NCBI RefSeq assembly: GCF_016097555.1
Contig: NC_054704.1
Coordinates: forward strand, 80,057,049-80,121,048
Direction: 5' to 3'
DNA: 64,000 nucleotides
Source: Gigantopelta aegis
Lineage: Eukaryota; Mollusca; Gastropoda; Neomphalida; Peltospiridae
Both the position numbers and the translations under genes were made by a program. Positions 56,501-59,735 of the stretch are shown here, piece after piece. The first letter of the stretch is position 1. Every line of letters begins with the position of its first letter. Under the pieces are notes generated by a model. The model saw only the letters and a list, made by a program, of their open reading frames with translations, made no database searches and was not told the origin of the DNA.

Positions 56501-56676
56501 CCTGAACTCGGAATACTTCTGCTGATCGTTTCGGCCAATAACCTTTGGTTCGGTCGATCTGCCGGAAGATTACGACTGAATACGTACATTTCCGTATCAA
56601 GCGAGCAGCAACGGGAAAGCCCGATAGTAAGGATTTCCCAATGCGACAATTTACAACTAGTTTGACACCGTAACAT
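19291..56676 (-). CDS. OVOA: OvoA, 5-histidylcysteine sulfoxide synthase / methyltransferase (whole gene, 19 exons)
   Basis: Exons in transcript order: 56676-56488, 56032-55983, 54753-54689, 51621-51509, 51077-51009, 48048-47908, 43914-43788, 43186-43069, 41681-41518, 38806-38680, 33533-33386, 29662-29576, 27067-26903, 23657-23477, 22965-22706, 21312-21163, 20785-20707, 20010-19902, 19378-19291. All phases agree, giving 809 residues. Domains: DinB-like four-helix bundle (about 75-240), FGE-sulfatase-like catalytic domain (about 265-560), SAM methyltransferase (about 620-809). The HX3HXE iron motif is HERIHLE (H218, H222, E224). The SAM loop is HLGSGTGRA (650-658). The family joins Cys and His oxidatively through an Fe(II) centre, and the methyltransferase half methylates the imidazole to give ovothiol A, a marine antioxidant. 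Exon 1 is the least certain part. Confidence 0.93.
19440..19520 (-). repeat. SINE family A tail fragment, minus strand
   Basis: It contains AATGTTTTATTCAATGACGC and CAACACATTTTATTTACAG only. It lies in OvoA intron 18. Confidence 0.55.
19902..20010 (-). CDS. OVOA: OvoA exon 18
   Basis: Residues 745-781. Acceptor TTTTTCAG, donor AACAG/GTAAGC. It encodes AWLLRLWEITQPDGIAVVAS then DDCTWHCQ, corresponding to the methyltransferase strand after the NPGG-like turn. Confidence 0.88.
20310..20560 (-). repeat. Two overlapping SINE family B fragments, minus strand
   Basis: The tail start (TTTTGTTTAATGACACCACT) occurs twice, at about 20308 and 20422, so one copy has landed in or next to another. The second runs on to CACAGGATTGCACATACCATGG-type body sequence. 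Confidence 0.6.
20707..20785 (-). CDS. OVOA: OvoA exon 17
   Basis: Residues 719-745. Acceptor TTTTTTAG, donor ACAG/GTAAAT. It encodes ASHDLTLITNMNRLLNPT, equivalent to the YDLVFAGNLIDRLY stretch of bacterial OvoA. Confidence 0.9.
21163..21312 (-). CDS. OVOA: OvoA exon 16
   Basis: Residues 669-718, phase 0 at both ends. It begins VLGVEYSGRFVDTALKIQ, the strand and acidic residue (E673) that follow the SAM glycine loop in class I methyltransferases. Confidence 0.93.
21386..21689 (+). repeat. SINE family A, A-box deleted
   Basis: It is close to the full-length copy at 5825 but lacks the CCCAGTGGTAAAG part of the head (reads GATGTAGCTTGATGCGCAG). It lies in OvoA intron 15, opposite to the gene. 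Confidence 0.75.
21747..22202. repeat. Repeat block R1, copy 2
   Basis: It matches 14949-15385 in the same orientation, with a short internal duplication of ATAAATATATTTATATA. It lies next to a SINE here, as it does at the other site. Confidence 0.85.
22462..22603. repeat. Inverted repeat with arms of about 65 bases
   Basis: Left TATTACCCTCGTGTATTTTG pairs with right CACTCTGGTAATA, and TATTAGGAATAAAAGTAAT pairs with its complement around TTTTTATTCCTAATA. It is hairpin MITE-like and lies in OvoA intron 15, close to exon 15. Confidence 0.65.
22706..22965 (-). CDS. OVOA: OvoA exon 15
   Basis: Residues 582-668. Acceptor TTACAG, donor AGTAAA/GTAGGC. It links the FGE domain to the methyltransferase. 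The exon ends with SVVHLGSGTGRAAFELSKVF, the SAM-binding motif I with GxGxG spacing. Confidence 0.95.
23477..23657 (-). CDS. OVOA: OvoA exon 14
   Basis: Residues 522-582. Acceptor TTTTTTAG, donor CAGG/GTGAGA. It starts GGSWISNGDVASRFVRFAFR then RHFLQHCGFRVARS, the closing motif of the FGE-sulfatase fold (GGSW...RR...GFR). Confidence 0.95.
24028..24150 (+). pseudogene. THAP-like zinc finger fragment
   Basis: Forty codons starting MVKRRVVGGCSNTKADKF, followed by LHAFPSN and KLCVNLIKTT. The C-x(n)-F-x-F-P layout fits the first half of a THAP domain. A TGA stop replaces the expected Arg before KDW. It lies inside the TTAA-flanked element. Confidence 0.5.
24388..24838. repeat. Fold-back repeat family F1, copy 2
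   Basis: The left arm has TCAGTTTGGTTTCACG and CAGAAATAAATAACTTGTA. The right arm carries the complements TTACAAGTTATTTATTTCTG-like and CAAACTGAAATTATT. It is shorter than the copy at 2927-4475 and has no F2 insertions. Confidence 0.7.
25072..25239. mobile_element. 168-bp MITE, 5-bp target duplication
   Basis: Inverted ends CAGAGGCGGATCTAG and CTGGATCCGCCACTG. The direct repeat AAGGC lies at 25067-25071 and 25240-25244. It is related at the ends to the CATGGGCGGATCC MITEs at 42392 and 57810, and is nested in the THAP-bearing element. Confidence 0.75.
25621..26120. repeat. Tandem repeat, 5 x 100 bp
   Basis: Five units of exactly 100 bases, each starting AAATAATAGTAATAATCAGA, with only a few substitutions between them. 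The same segment is single-copy at 6450-6560. Confidence 0.9.
26503..26745 (-). repeat. SINE family B, diverged, minus strand
   Basis: It contains GAGCACATTAATTTATTAATC, CTACTGGATGTCAAACGTG and body sequence TTTTATATGCACTGTTCCAC. It lies in OvoA intron 13. Confidence 0.55.
26903..27067 (-). CDS. OVOA: OvoA exon 13
   Basis: Residues 467-521, phase 0 on both sides. It encodes PVNMYP then GFCDVFGNVWEWVEDHFNG and FYDDYSTPSFDG, the signature FGE-sulfatase motif (DVFGNVWEW). Its acceptor ATTTCAG/CCTGTT is copied in tandem upstream. Confidence 0.96.
27068..27232 (-). repeat. Tandem decoy acceptors before OvoA exon 13
   Basis: Seven units of 22-25 bases. On the minus strand each reads (C/T)CTGTTAACATGT then ATTTCAG, a copy of the real 3' splice site plus the first four codons of exon 13 (PVNM). 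The array lies directly upstream of the true acceptor. Confidence 0.85.
27440..27975. repeat. Interspersed repeat R2, copy 1
   Basis: It matches 59155-59735 in the opposite orientation. Shared landmarks are GACAAGGCGCTTC, CCAAGTGATAATTTTCTTTT and ACACCTGCCAATCA. The other copy lies inside a TTAA-type element. The limits of this one are unclear, though TTAA followed by AGGTAGGG at 27226 may be its left end. Confidence 0.65.
28804..29435. mobile_element. Pogo-type MITE in OvoA intron 12
   Basis: Ends CAGTGAAACCCCTCAAAACT and complement CAGTGAAACCCCTTAAAACC, flanked by TA at 28802-28803 and 29436-29437. Subterminal copies of the same GGTTT/GAGGGG motif lie near 28850-28870 and 29305-29400. There is no transposase. 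Confidence 0.8.
29576..29662 (-). CDS. OVOA: OvoA exon 12
   Basis: Residues 438-466, phase 0. Acceptor TTATTAG, donor ACT/GTAAGT. It encodes ASLNFQYGSST, matching the N-L-x-x-G-S-S-x-P-V stretch that precedes the DVFGNVWEW motif. Confidence 0.9.
30008..30115 (+). repeat. SINE fragment
   Basis: Body motifs CCAGCCAGTGCCCCACAATT and GGGAAAGTGTATTTAAAAGA only. It adjoins a family C SINE. Confidence 0.55.
30121..30400 (+). repeat. tRNA-headed SINE family C, diverged subfamily
   Basis: The head is CCAGCCTCGGTGGCGCAGTG with the B-box region GGTACAGGGTTTGCAGTCC. The body has GGCTCAGTGGGTAGGTGTAA. The 3' part differs from the copy at 15390 (ends TTGAAATGAAATGAAATG). A minus-strand relative is at 45650-45890. 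Confidence 0.65.
30466..33300 (+). mobile_element. Pogo/Tigger-type DNA transposon, degraded
   Basis: Ends CAGTCGACCTGCAATAACTC and complement CAGTCAAACTTCGTTAACTC. TA lies on both sides (30464-30465 and 33301-33302). Subterminal copies of the AACTTCGA/TCGAA motif occur at both ends. It carries a broken transposase (31034-32600) and sits in OvoA intron 11 in reverse orientation. Confidence 0.88.
31034..32600 (+). pseudogene. Tigger-like transposase (CENP-B helix-turn-helix plus DDE domain), broken
   Basis: Pieces in order: a pogo-type helix-turn-helix (KRKLTVKDIETKYKAVMEVE then QSTLSTWVQK), a CENP-B-like second helix region (MRSGMFEDVEAATLKWLKNA), then DDE motifs YNADETGIFF, LVVDNCPAHPK and PMDQGII, and an acidic tail. 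Frameshifts occur near 31330-31370, 31540-31560 and 32160-32290. Stops fall between 31790 and 31950, where the region between the first and second catalytic Asp is decayed. It cannot be active. Confidence 0.88.
33386..33533 (-). CDS. OVOA: OvoA exon 11
   Basis: Residues 388-437. The acceptor is TTTAAACAG. The donor is CAG/GCAAGT, a GC-type 5' splice site. It encodes YRAMFDVIALPMNWPVECNY then HEAKAFCCWLG and YRLPGEAEHHVMR, the EAKAFCxWxG...RLPxEAE core of the FGE-sulfatase fold. Confidence 0.96.
33653..33799 (-). other. Unexplained 147-nt open segment with exon-like borders
   Basis: On the minus strand it lies between CTACAG and GCT/GTGAGT and is open for exactly 49 codons, including VFMVHEFDVIEDDSTSQLF and GAWPHEYAIA. 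It does not match any OvoA region I know. In the reading phase of intron 10 it would bring a stop. It could be a poison exon, an exonised repeat or chance. Confidence 0.3.
34100..38080. other. OvoA intron 10, mostly unassigned
   Basis: About 4 kb with no gene. Recognisable pieces are a cluster of GGATCC/CAGGAT motifs at 34310-34420, a (TA)n run near 35835-35866, a (GT)n run at 36718-36760 and a diverged SINE at 36945-37070. The rest is AT-rich and unmatched. Confidence 0.5.
36718..36760. repeat. (GT)n microsatellite
   Basis: About 21 uninterrupted GT units inside OvoA intron 10. Confidence 0.95.
38095..38398 (-). repeat. SINE family A, diverged, minus strand
   Basis: Complement of tail (AATGACACACTCAACACAGC) to head (CTACTGGGCTACGTCATGCC). 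It lies about 280 bases downstream of OvoA exon 10 in transcript terms. Confidence 0.7.
38680..38806 (-). CDS. OVOA: OvoA exon 10 (Cys- and Ser-rich insert)
   Basis: Residues 346-388. Acceptor GGCTTTTAG, donor ACAT/GTAAGT, phase 2. It encodes CKSGCGYDLSTYSHCQLP and a polar QEESGFQNGSSSQMQYM tail. It is needed to bridge the phase between exons 9 and 11. It lengthens the loop between FWICFE and YRAMF relative to the bacterial enzyme. Confidence 0.85.
38860..39270. repeat. 3' tail of an old retroposon-like repeat
   Basis: Typical degenerate phrases AAGGGCCATAACTGTG and GTCATGAAAGTCAAACTT end in GGACGGATGGATGGAC, then AGACCAGTAGGGGATTAAT. Similar tails are at 41250-41290 and 48200-49220. No reverse transcriptase is present. 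Confidence 0.5.
39536..39850. repeat. Tandem repeat, about 6 x 53 bp
   Basis: Units read AAAGCTGTATAACTCCTATA then CTGTTAGATGAAAGGTC, with decay towards the right end. Confidence 0.8.
39934..40850. repeat. Fold-back repeat family F2, copy 3, split
   Basis: The left arm 39934-40080 and right part 40380-40850 match the palindrome at 3112-3725 (TTAACAACTACAATAAATTAC to TCGTAGTTGTTAACA). The interruption (40085-40370) begins with (GAAT)n and a fragment like that at 50860-50950. Confidence 0.65.
40850..41360. repeat. Repeated retroposon-like tail with internal duplication
   Basis: Three staggered copies of CCCAAGTTGTTCCTACATGT and GTAGGTCACAGTGACCTAGT, ending in ACGGACGGACGTACGGAC. This looks like duplicated 3' ends of a LINE-type element. 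No coding sequence is left. Confidence 0.5.
41518..41681 (-). CDS. OVOA: OvoA exon 9
   Basis: Residues 291-346. Acceptor AATTTTAG, donor GAAG/GTAACT. It encodes VPPFEASKYLVTNHQFLKFV, then GGYLKKEFWSKEGWQWLQ and KHPTFWICFE, the first conserved block of the FGE-like domain. Confidence 0.96.
42392..42787. mobile_element. MITE with CATGGGCGGATCC ends, copy 1
   Basis: Perfect 13-bp inverted ends CATGGGCGGATCC / GGATCCGCCCATG with the direct repeat TACAA at both sides (42387-42391 and 42788-42792). It is nearly identical, in reverse orientation, to the copy at 57810-58209. It lies in OvoA intron 8. There is no transposase. Confidence 0.9.
43069..43186 (-). CDS. OVOA: OvoA exon 8
   Basis: Residues 252-291. 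Acceptor GTGCCAG, donor TGTGT/GTGAGT, phase 2. It encodes VRVKGQEVTIGKPD and SYGWDNEYGELKCV, the entry strand of the FGE-sulfatase-like domain (YGWDNEYG is conserved). Confidence 0.95.
43788..43914 (-). CDS. OVOA: OvoA exon 7 (iron-binding motif)
   Basis: Residues 210-252. Acceptor ATTTTTCAG, donor TGTG/GTATAC, phase 1. It encodes LLMGMEHERIHLETSSVLIR with the HX3HXE triad H218, H222, E224, which binds the mononuclear iron in this family. A Tc1-type transposon ends 61 bases upstream of the acceptor. Confidence 0.97.
43975..45472 (-). mobile_element. Tc1-type DNA transposon, apparently intact
   Basis: The ends are inverted repeats of about 26 bp (TACTCTTCAAAAGAAGAAAC left, TACTCTTCAAAAAAAGAAAC on the other strand at the right). 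TA lies on both sides (43973-43974 and 45473-45474). It carries one full-length transposase. It sits in OvoA intron 6, in the same orientation as OvoA. Confidence 0.93.
44148..45155 (-). CDS. Tc1-family transposase (DD34E), full length
   Basis: 335 residues from the ATG at 45155 (MPRLSEPQRNNAIGRLDGG), with no stop or frameshift. The N-terminal half has two helix-turn-helix motifs (AVARAFHVSPSTISRLWDRY; RISDQTVRNRLREVGI) separated by an AT-hook-like SGRPR. Catalytic motifs: FSDESRF (first D), FQHDNARPHTA (second D), SPDLNPIENLWDELD (E, about 34 residues on). It cuts and pastes at TA. The open frame continues upstream without another ATG. GC content is clearly higher than the flanking intron, which suggests a fairly recent arrival. 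Confidence 0.95.
   Translation of the reverse strand: MPRLSEPQRNNAIGRLDGGESRTAVARAFHVSPSTISRLWDRYQQHGSTRDLPRSGRPRVTTPGQDRYIWVRHLRERLTTATSTAAAIPGLRRISDQTVRNRLREVGIRARRPVRGVILTPQHRRLRLQWCQIHRQWPQLRWRQVWFSDESRFLLRRHDGRCRVYRRRGERYAANCVQEVDRFGGGSVMVWAAISHTGRTDLVHVQGNLNAQGYIDQILRPHIVPVMANANAVFQHDNARPHTARLTTAFLQNNNINVLPWPSISPDLNPIENLWDELDRRLRQRQPQPQTLPELAAALQAEWATIPRDVIRTLVASMGRRCQAVVNTRGGHTRY
45650..45890 (-). repeat. SINE family C relative, minus strand
   Basis: It contains CCAATTAAGGTTCAAGCACA and GGGCACACAACTCAGGTATC, complements of the family C subtype at 30121-30400. The head region TAACCACTACACCATCAGGG is at the right. Confidence 0.55.
46078..46456. mobile_element. TTAA-flanked MITE, 379 bp
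   Basis: Ends AGGGACTGTCCTGAGTTT and complement AAGGCAGTCCTGAGTTT. TTAA lies at 46074-46077 and 46457-46460. TTAA targets are used by piggyBac and Kolobok transposases. No coding sequence is present. Confidence 0.75.
46491..47783. mobile_element. Solo LTR (Gypsy-like by target size)
   Basis: It starts TGTCACGG and ends CCGTCACA, with a 5-bp direct repeat CTGCT on both sides (46486-46490 and 47784-47788). An internal block of about 105 bases is doubled (46865-47071). No internal retroviral-type region is seen, so this is the remnant of LTR-LTR recombination. The intact flanking repeat suggests a moderate age. It lies 124 bases from OvoA exon 6. Confidence 0.7.
47908..48048 (-). CDS. OVOA: OvoA exon 6
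   Basis: Residues 163-209, phase 0 at both ends. Acceptor GATTTAG, donor TGG/GTATGT. It encodes YKWPSVDDVVAYRYSVRNMI then LKVIKDTPLDLPVTMESSW, the third helix of the DinB-like domain. Confidence 0.95.
48160..49230. repeat. Old retroposon-like tails in OvoA intron 5
   Basis: Degenerate phrases such as AAGGGCCATAACTATCAAG and GACAGACGGATGGCCAGACA, then GAGCCAGTAGGGGACTAATA, as at 38860-39270. The middle has an unrelated stretch rich in GGTATCGGTATC and CAATACTGATG. No open frame is seen. Confidence 0.4.
49359..49453. repeat. (AT)n microsatellite, left arm
   Basis: About 47 uninterrupted AT units. Confidence 0.95.
50518..50574. repeat. (AT)n microsatellite, right arm
   Basis: About 28 AT units at the mirror position of the left-arm run. 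Confidence 0.95.
51009..51077 (-). CDS. OVOA: OvoA exon 5
   Basis: Residues 140-162, phase 0. Acceptor AATTTCAG, donor ACA/GTACGT. It encodes ERINLQFETMFETGVDEMSW followed by DDT. The F-E-x-G-V-D-E-M-S-W-D-D segment is a strong OvoA signature. Confidence 0.97.
51163..51460 (-). repeat. SINE family B, nearly full length, minus strand
   Basis: From the tail complement (TTTGTTTTGTTTAAGGACTA) to the head complement (GCTTTACCACTGGTCTATGT). It lies in OvoA intron 4. Confidence 0.7.
51509..51621 (-). CDS. OVOA: OvoA exon 4
   Basis: Residues 102-139. Acceptor AATTTTCAG, donor AAG/GTACTG. It encodes AFYKCPNRLRLSLIFYFAHT then AAVYVNKLMLAG, the second helix of the DinB-like domain (family pattern LIFYxxHTAxxxxNKL). 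Confidence 0.96.
51641..51840 (-). repeat. SINE family B fragment, minus strand
   Basis: Tail and body motifs (TTTTGTTTAATGATACTACT, GTTGAATGTCAAACATTTGG, CACTTTCCCACAGACAGGAC) without a recognisable head. It starts 20 bases upstream of the OvoA exon 4 acceptor. Confidence 0.6.
52474..52694 (-). repeat. SINE family B, diverged, minus strand
   Basis: It starts GTTTTGTTTAACGACACCAC and includes GGGATGTTTTATATGCACCA. It ends at a head-like CACTTTACCACCTGGGG, directly against the full-length SINE that follows in the opposite orientation. Confidence 0.6.
52697..53018 (+). repeat. tRNA-headed SINE family A, full length
   Basis: The head ACGTAGCCCAGTGGTAAAGC and B-box-like GGATCGATTCCC are well preserved. 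The body and tail match the copy at 5825. It lies in OvoA intron 3. Confidence 0.8.
53758..54305 (+). repeat. Tandem array of four SINE family C heads plus tail remnant
   Basis: Four tRNA-like heads start at 53760, 53863, 53966 and 54069, a strict 103-bp period. Each keeps the acceptor-stem complement, A-box (GTCGTGGTTAGG; CTTAGG in the first) and B-box GGGTTCGGATCCC. A linker TTTTTAATCATTCTGCCTGT follows each. Only the last is followed by a family B-like body and tail. Confidence 0.85.
54689..54753 (-). CDS. OVOA: OvoA exon 3
   Basis: Residues 80-101. Acceptor TGTTTTCAG, donor AAAG/GTAGGC, phase 1. It encodes LQDYFINTYDLYESLFTSLK, the first helix of the DinB-like domain (YFxxTxxxYExLF). Confidence 0.95.
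55152..55519. mobile_element. TTAA-flanked MITE, 368 bp
   Basis: Ends AGGGACAGACCTTAATTTTT and complement AGGCGCAGACCCTAGTTTTA. TTAA lies at 55148-55151 and 55520-55523. Not coding. It lies in OvoA intron 2. Confidence 0.7.
55681..55976 (-). repeat. Four tandem partial copies of OvoA exon 2 with its donor
   Basis: Donors (plus-strand ACTTAC) recur at 55681, 55754, 55827 and 55904, and the true one is at 55977. Each copy repeats about 33 coding bases (KPLDLSRCTKQ) and the GTAAGT donor. In place of the acceptor they have TGTCACTTTGAC-like sequence without a usable AG. Copies differ by only a few bases. Confidence 0.88.
55983..56032 (-). CDS. OVOA: OvoA exon 2
   Basis: Residues 64-80 (LTFTSLKPLDLSRCTKQ). 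Acceptor CGGTCAG, donor AAGCA/GTAAGT, phase 2. This most upstream copy of the tandem array is chosen because only it has an acceptor AG. It matches the short conserved stretch before the first OvoA helix in position and phase. Confidence 0.78.
56140..56236. repeat. (TG)n-rich microsatellite
   Basis: TGTGTG runs broken by CATG units, in OvoA intron 1. Confidence 0.9.
56488..56676 (-). CDS. OVOA: OvoA exon 1 (N-terminus, tentative)
   Basis: 63 codons from an ATG at 56676 to GAC/GTGAGT, phase 0, in frame with exon 2. The N-terminal part (MLRCQTSCKLSHWEILTIGL) has few acidic residues and could be a targeting sequence, but I recognise no conserved motif. An internal ATG at residue 30 is an alternative start. 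Support comes from donor quality, phase and position. Confidence 0.55.
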
Positions 56677-57002
56677 CTGTGTGCTAAAAATAAAAATTAA
56701 AAAATGACCAAGAAGAACATTATGCTAATAAATGTCGTTGTTTATATAATCATTTAGGTCTATTAACTTTGATCCAAGAAAAACACGTGCAACGAGTATT
56801 TAGTAACTGACCATCAAAGAAACACCGACGTGTTTGATGTTTAATTGTTTTTGATAATGCGTTTGATGTTTATGATCTGAAATTCAGCCATCTTTAATTT
56901 TTTGCCGACATTAAGTCTTTGCCGATCGGTTCTTACATCAGTTGCATTTGTTACTGAGATGTGTTCGTGACAGGTTGTGCCGGTCAGGACAGATAACAAA
57001 TA
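56677..57002. promoter_or_regulatory. 326-bp divergent intergenic region: OvoA and hAT gene
   Basis: It lies between the proposed OvoA start codon (minus) and the hAT transposase start codon (plus). No TATA box is placed with confidence. AT-rich stretches and a GATGTTTA-type repeat (GTTTGATGTTTA twice, near 56830-56870) are present. Confidence 0.4.
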
Positions 57003-57809
57003 ATGGAATTTGAATTAATTTCAAACAAAAAGGCAAAAAGTGGCGTTTGGGAAAATTTTCAACTGAAGAAACGAAAAGACACGGGCGAAATTCAGGAGGG
57101 GTTGGCAGTTTGTAAAAGATGTAAAATGGACGTTCGATTTAGTGGTGGAACTACTAATCTTAGCACACACTTGAATCGTCATCACAAAATTAATACAAAA
57201 AGTGGTACAGCTTCGACTACTTCATCTACACAGAAGAACGTATCAATGGCTGCAATGCTCCCACAAACCATACCGAGCATTTTCTTACAGACAACGAAAT
57301 ATAAAACTACCGGCGAAAGACATAAAACTGTCACTAAAGCTATCGGAAGATTTATAGTTAAAGATCTCCGACCGTTCAGCATTGTGTCAAACGAAGGTTT
57401 CAAAGATATGGTTGAACAACTTGATCCGAGGTACCACTTACCATCACGCACTTATTTCGCTGAAACTGTCATACCTAACATGTACCAGGAATGTCGCGCT
57501 GACGTTATTTCCAGTCTCAAGGATGTCCCAGTAGCACTCACGACTGATGGATGGACAAGTAGAGCAACCCAGTCTCATGTTACTATAACAACTTCTCACA
57601 TCACTGAAGACTGGAACCTGAAGTCATTCGTACTTCAAACAAGAGAATTGCCAGAGAGCCATACAGGTGTAAACATTGCCCAAGTTTTAACTGACGCAAT
57701 TTCTGATGGGGGCCTTAACAAGAACCCTCCTTTGGTCACTGATAATGCGGCAAATATGGAAGTTGCAGCGAGAGAGGCAGGTTGTATTCCTCATATTGGA
57801 TGCTACGCT

Positions 57810-58209
57810 CATGGGCGGATCCAAGGGGGGGGGGGGACCAGGGGGACGCGTCCCCCCCAAAAATTGTTCAAGTGCCCTCAAAATGTCCAAGTGCCCTTTT
57901 TGTTTGTAGAATTTTTTTTTTTTTAAGTAAACAATAATTATATTGTAGATAAATGAAATCAAGATTTTCGTGTACATGCGCAAGCTTGCAGATATGTGTC
58001 TGTGTTATTGAGTCTCAATGGGGCCCCATTGAGGTTCTAACGCGAGTGACGCCAATTTACTTCATTATTGCTAGTATATTATGACGTAGAGCTGTAGGAA
58101 TTCATATTAATTGTAAATATCAAAACTTGTAGTAAGGTGCCCTTTTGACGAGTCAATGTGCCCTTCTTTTTTGGTCCCCCCCTAAAAATATTTCCTGGAT
58201 CCGCCCATG
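57810..58209. mobile_element. MITE with CATGGGCGGATCC ends, copy 2, inside the hAT gene
   Basis: Ends CATGGGCGGATCC / GGATCCGCCCATG and target duplication ACGCT (57805-57809 and 58210-58214). Removing it restores the hAT reading CYAHTLNLA, which proves the borders. It differs from the copy at 42392-42787 only at a handful of bases and in G-run length. Confidence 0.93.
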
Positions 58210-58490
58210 ACGCTCATACACTCAACTTGGCAGCGCAGAGGGGCCTTAAAGGAAACATGACACGAGACCATATTATAGCTCATTTTAAAAGAAAAATGAT
58301 ATAAAAATAATATACAAATAACTTAAAATGAAGAAATTGCGCTAACCAGTATCAAAGTACGATTTATGCATATTTCTTCGTGAGCGTTCGGAAAAAAAGG
58401 GAAGTGACGTCAGAGCCGCTGTACTCTTCCATTGTTGTTAACTGTTTATATATGGAGTAAGGGGCTTACGATCTTTTCAGTCCAACAGTG

Positions 58491-58652
58491 CCGTACTGCG
58501 CGGCCTTCGGGTGTAAAAATAAACAGTTTAAACGATCGGGATTGTCTTTTTATGGTTTTCCAAAGGATTGTATCCGAAGAAAGACGCGTGTATTGTATCG
58601 CAAAAGAAAAGATTGGACACCAACACCGCATAGTACTTTGGTGTCCGCCTAA
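58491..58652 (+). pseudogene. THAP-like zinc finger segment
   Basis: 53 codons: PYCAAFGCKNKQFKRSGLSF, YGFPKD, then RKRKDWTPTPHSTLVSA and stop. The C-x4-C, F-x-F-P and W-x-P positions follow the THAP consensus, but the final C-x2-H pair is absent. It is preceded by a CTTTTCAG acceptor-like site. It lies in the TTAA-type element. Confidence 0.65.
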
Positions 58653-59154
58653 TTACAGCCCGGAGCCCGAACGTTACCCGGAGACAAAAACAGTACTCGG
58701 TTGCGAATGCCGAGGTGTACATTGTACATATTTGGCACAAAGATACACCTCAGCATGATGTATTTATATATGTTAAAACAAAAATGTAGAATTTTTTATT
58801 TATTTATTTTTTTGAAAAAAAAAGATTTTTCATGTTAGGGCTGTAGGCCTACATAACAAAATCTGTATTCACCGTCCGAAGAAGGAAACGTCAATAAGTA
58901 ATTAAATATGGCATATACAAACATGGGATTTGGCATGAGGATACATCTCAGTACGATGTATTTAAATATGTTTTTAAAAAACGTGTAGAAAACAATAATA
59001 ATTTTAAATAATGTTTTTAATCTTCGGGCGGAATACGTTACAAAAACGTTCCTCATCGCCCGAAGCCCCAAAGCAACACGAAGTTCAATACAAAAAACCC
59101 CACTACTGTCGGTGTCGAAATAACTATTATGTTTCATCCACGGGCTGACTTGAG

Positions 59155-59735
59155 AATCGGAGTGTTGTTTTAGTTAATTGGTCCTTTCTTTCCGTGGCCT
59201 GCACATGTGATTCCTGATTGGCAGGTGTATATTGCAGGGTATCGACCAGGTAAGTGATTACCACGGTCTAGACATGCGTACAAAATACGTGCCAGTTTTT
59301 TTAAGATTACAGGGTATTGTGGCGTAACCTGTCGCGACTATAGTACAATGTTAATGGACATTATTAGCCGCCCTGCTTCATTACTGTAAATAATGCTGTA
59401 AAACCCTTGATTAAGTAGACTTTCCCATCTAAAATTACAAAACTGACCAATTACGTAGTACCAAAGAAAAGAAAATTATCACTTGGGTATCGTGAGTGGT
59501 CGTTTTCACTCTAACGCACCCTACCAATAAGCCTAATAATATGCTACTTTTTTTTATGAGAGAAAAATACTATAACCCCATTTCGTTCTATTGATGCAAA
59601 TAGAAATATATTTAGTTTAAAAGTTGATTATACTCTCAAGTCATTTATGTTGTTTTACAAGCCAGGTTAATGAAAGTGAAGCGCCTTGTCGTAAATTAGA
59701 GCGTTTGTTTACACTGTGCATACAGATTTCATCAT
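59155..59735. repeat. Interspersed repeat R2, copy 2 (reverse)
   Basis: Complementary match to 27440-27975 along most of its length (GATTGGCAGGTGT, AAAAGAAAATTATCACTTGG, GAAGCGCCTTGTC). It forms the middle of the THAP-bearing element. Confidence 0.7.
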
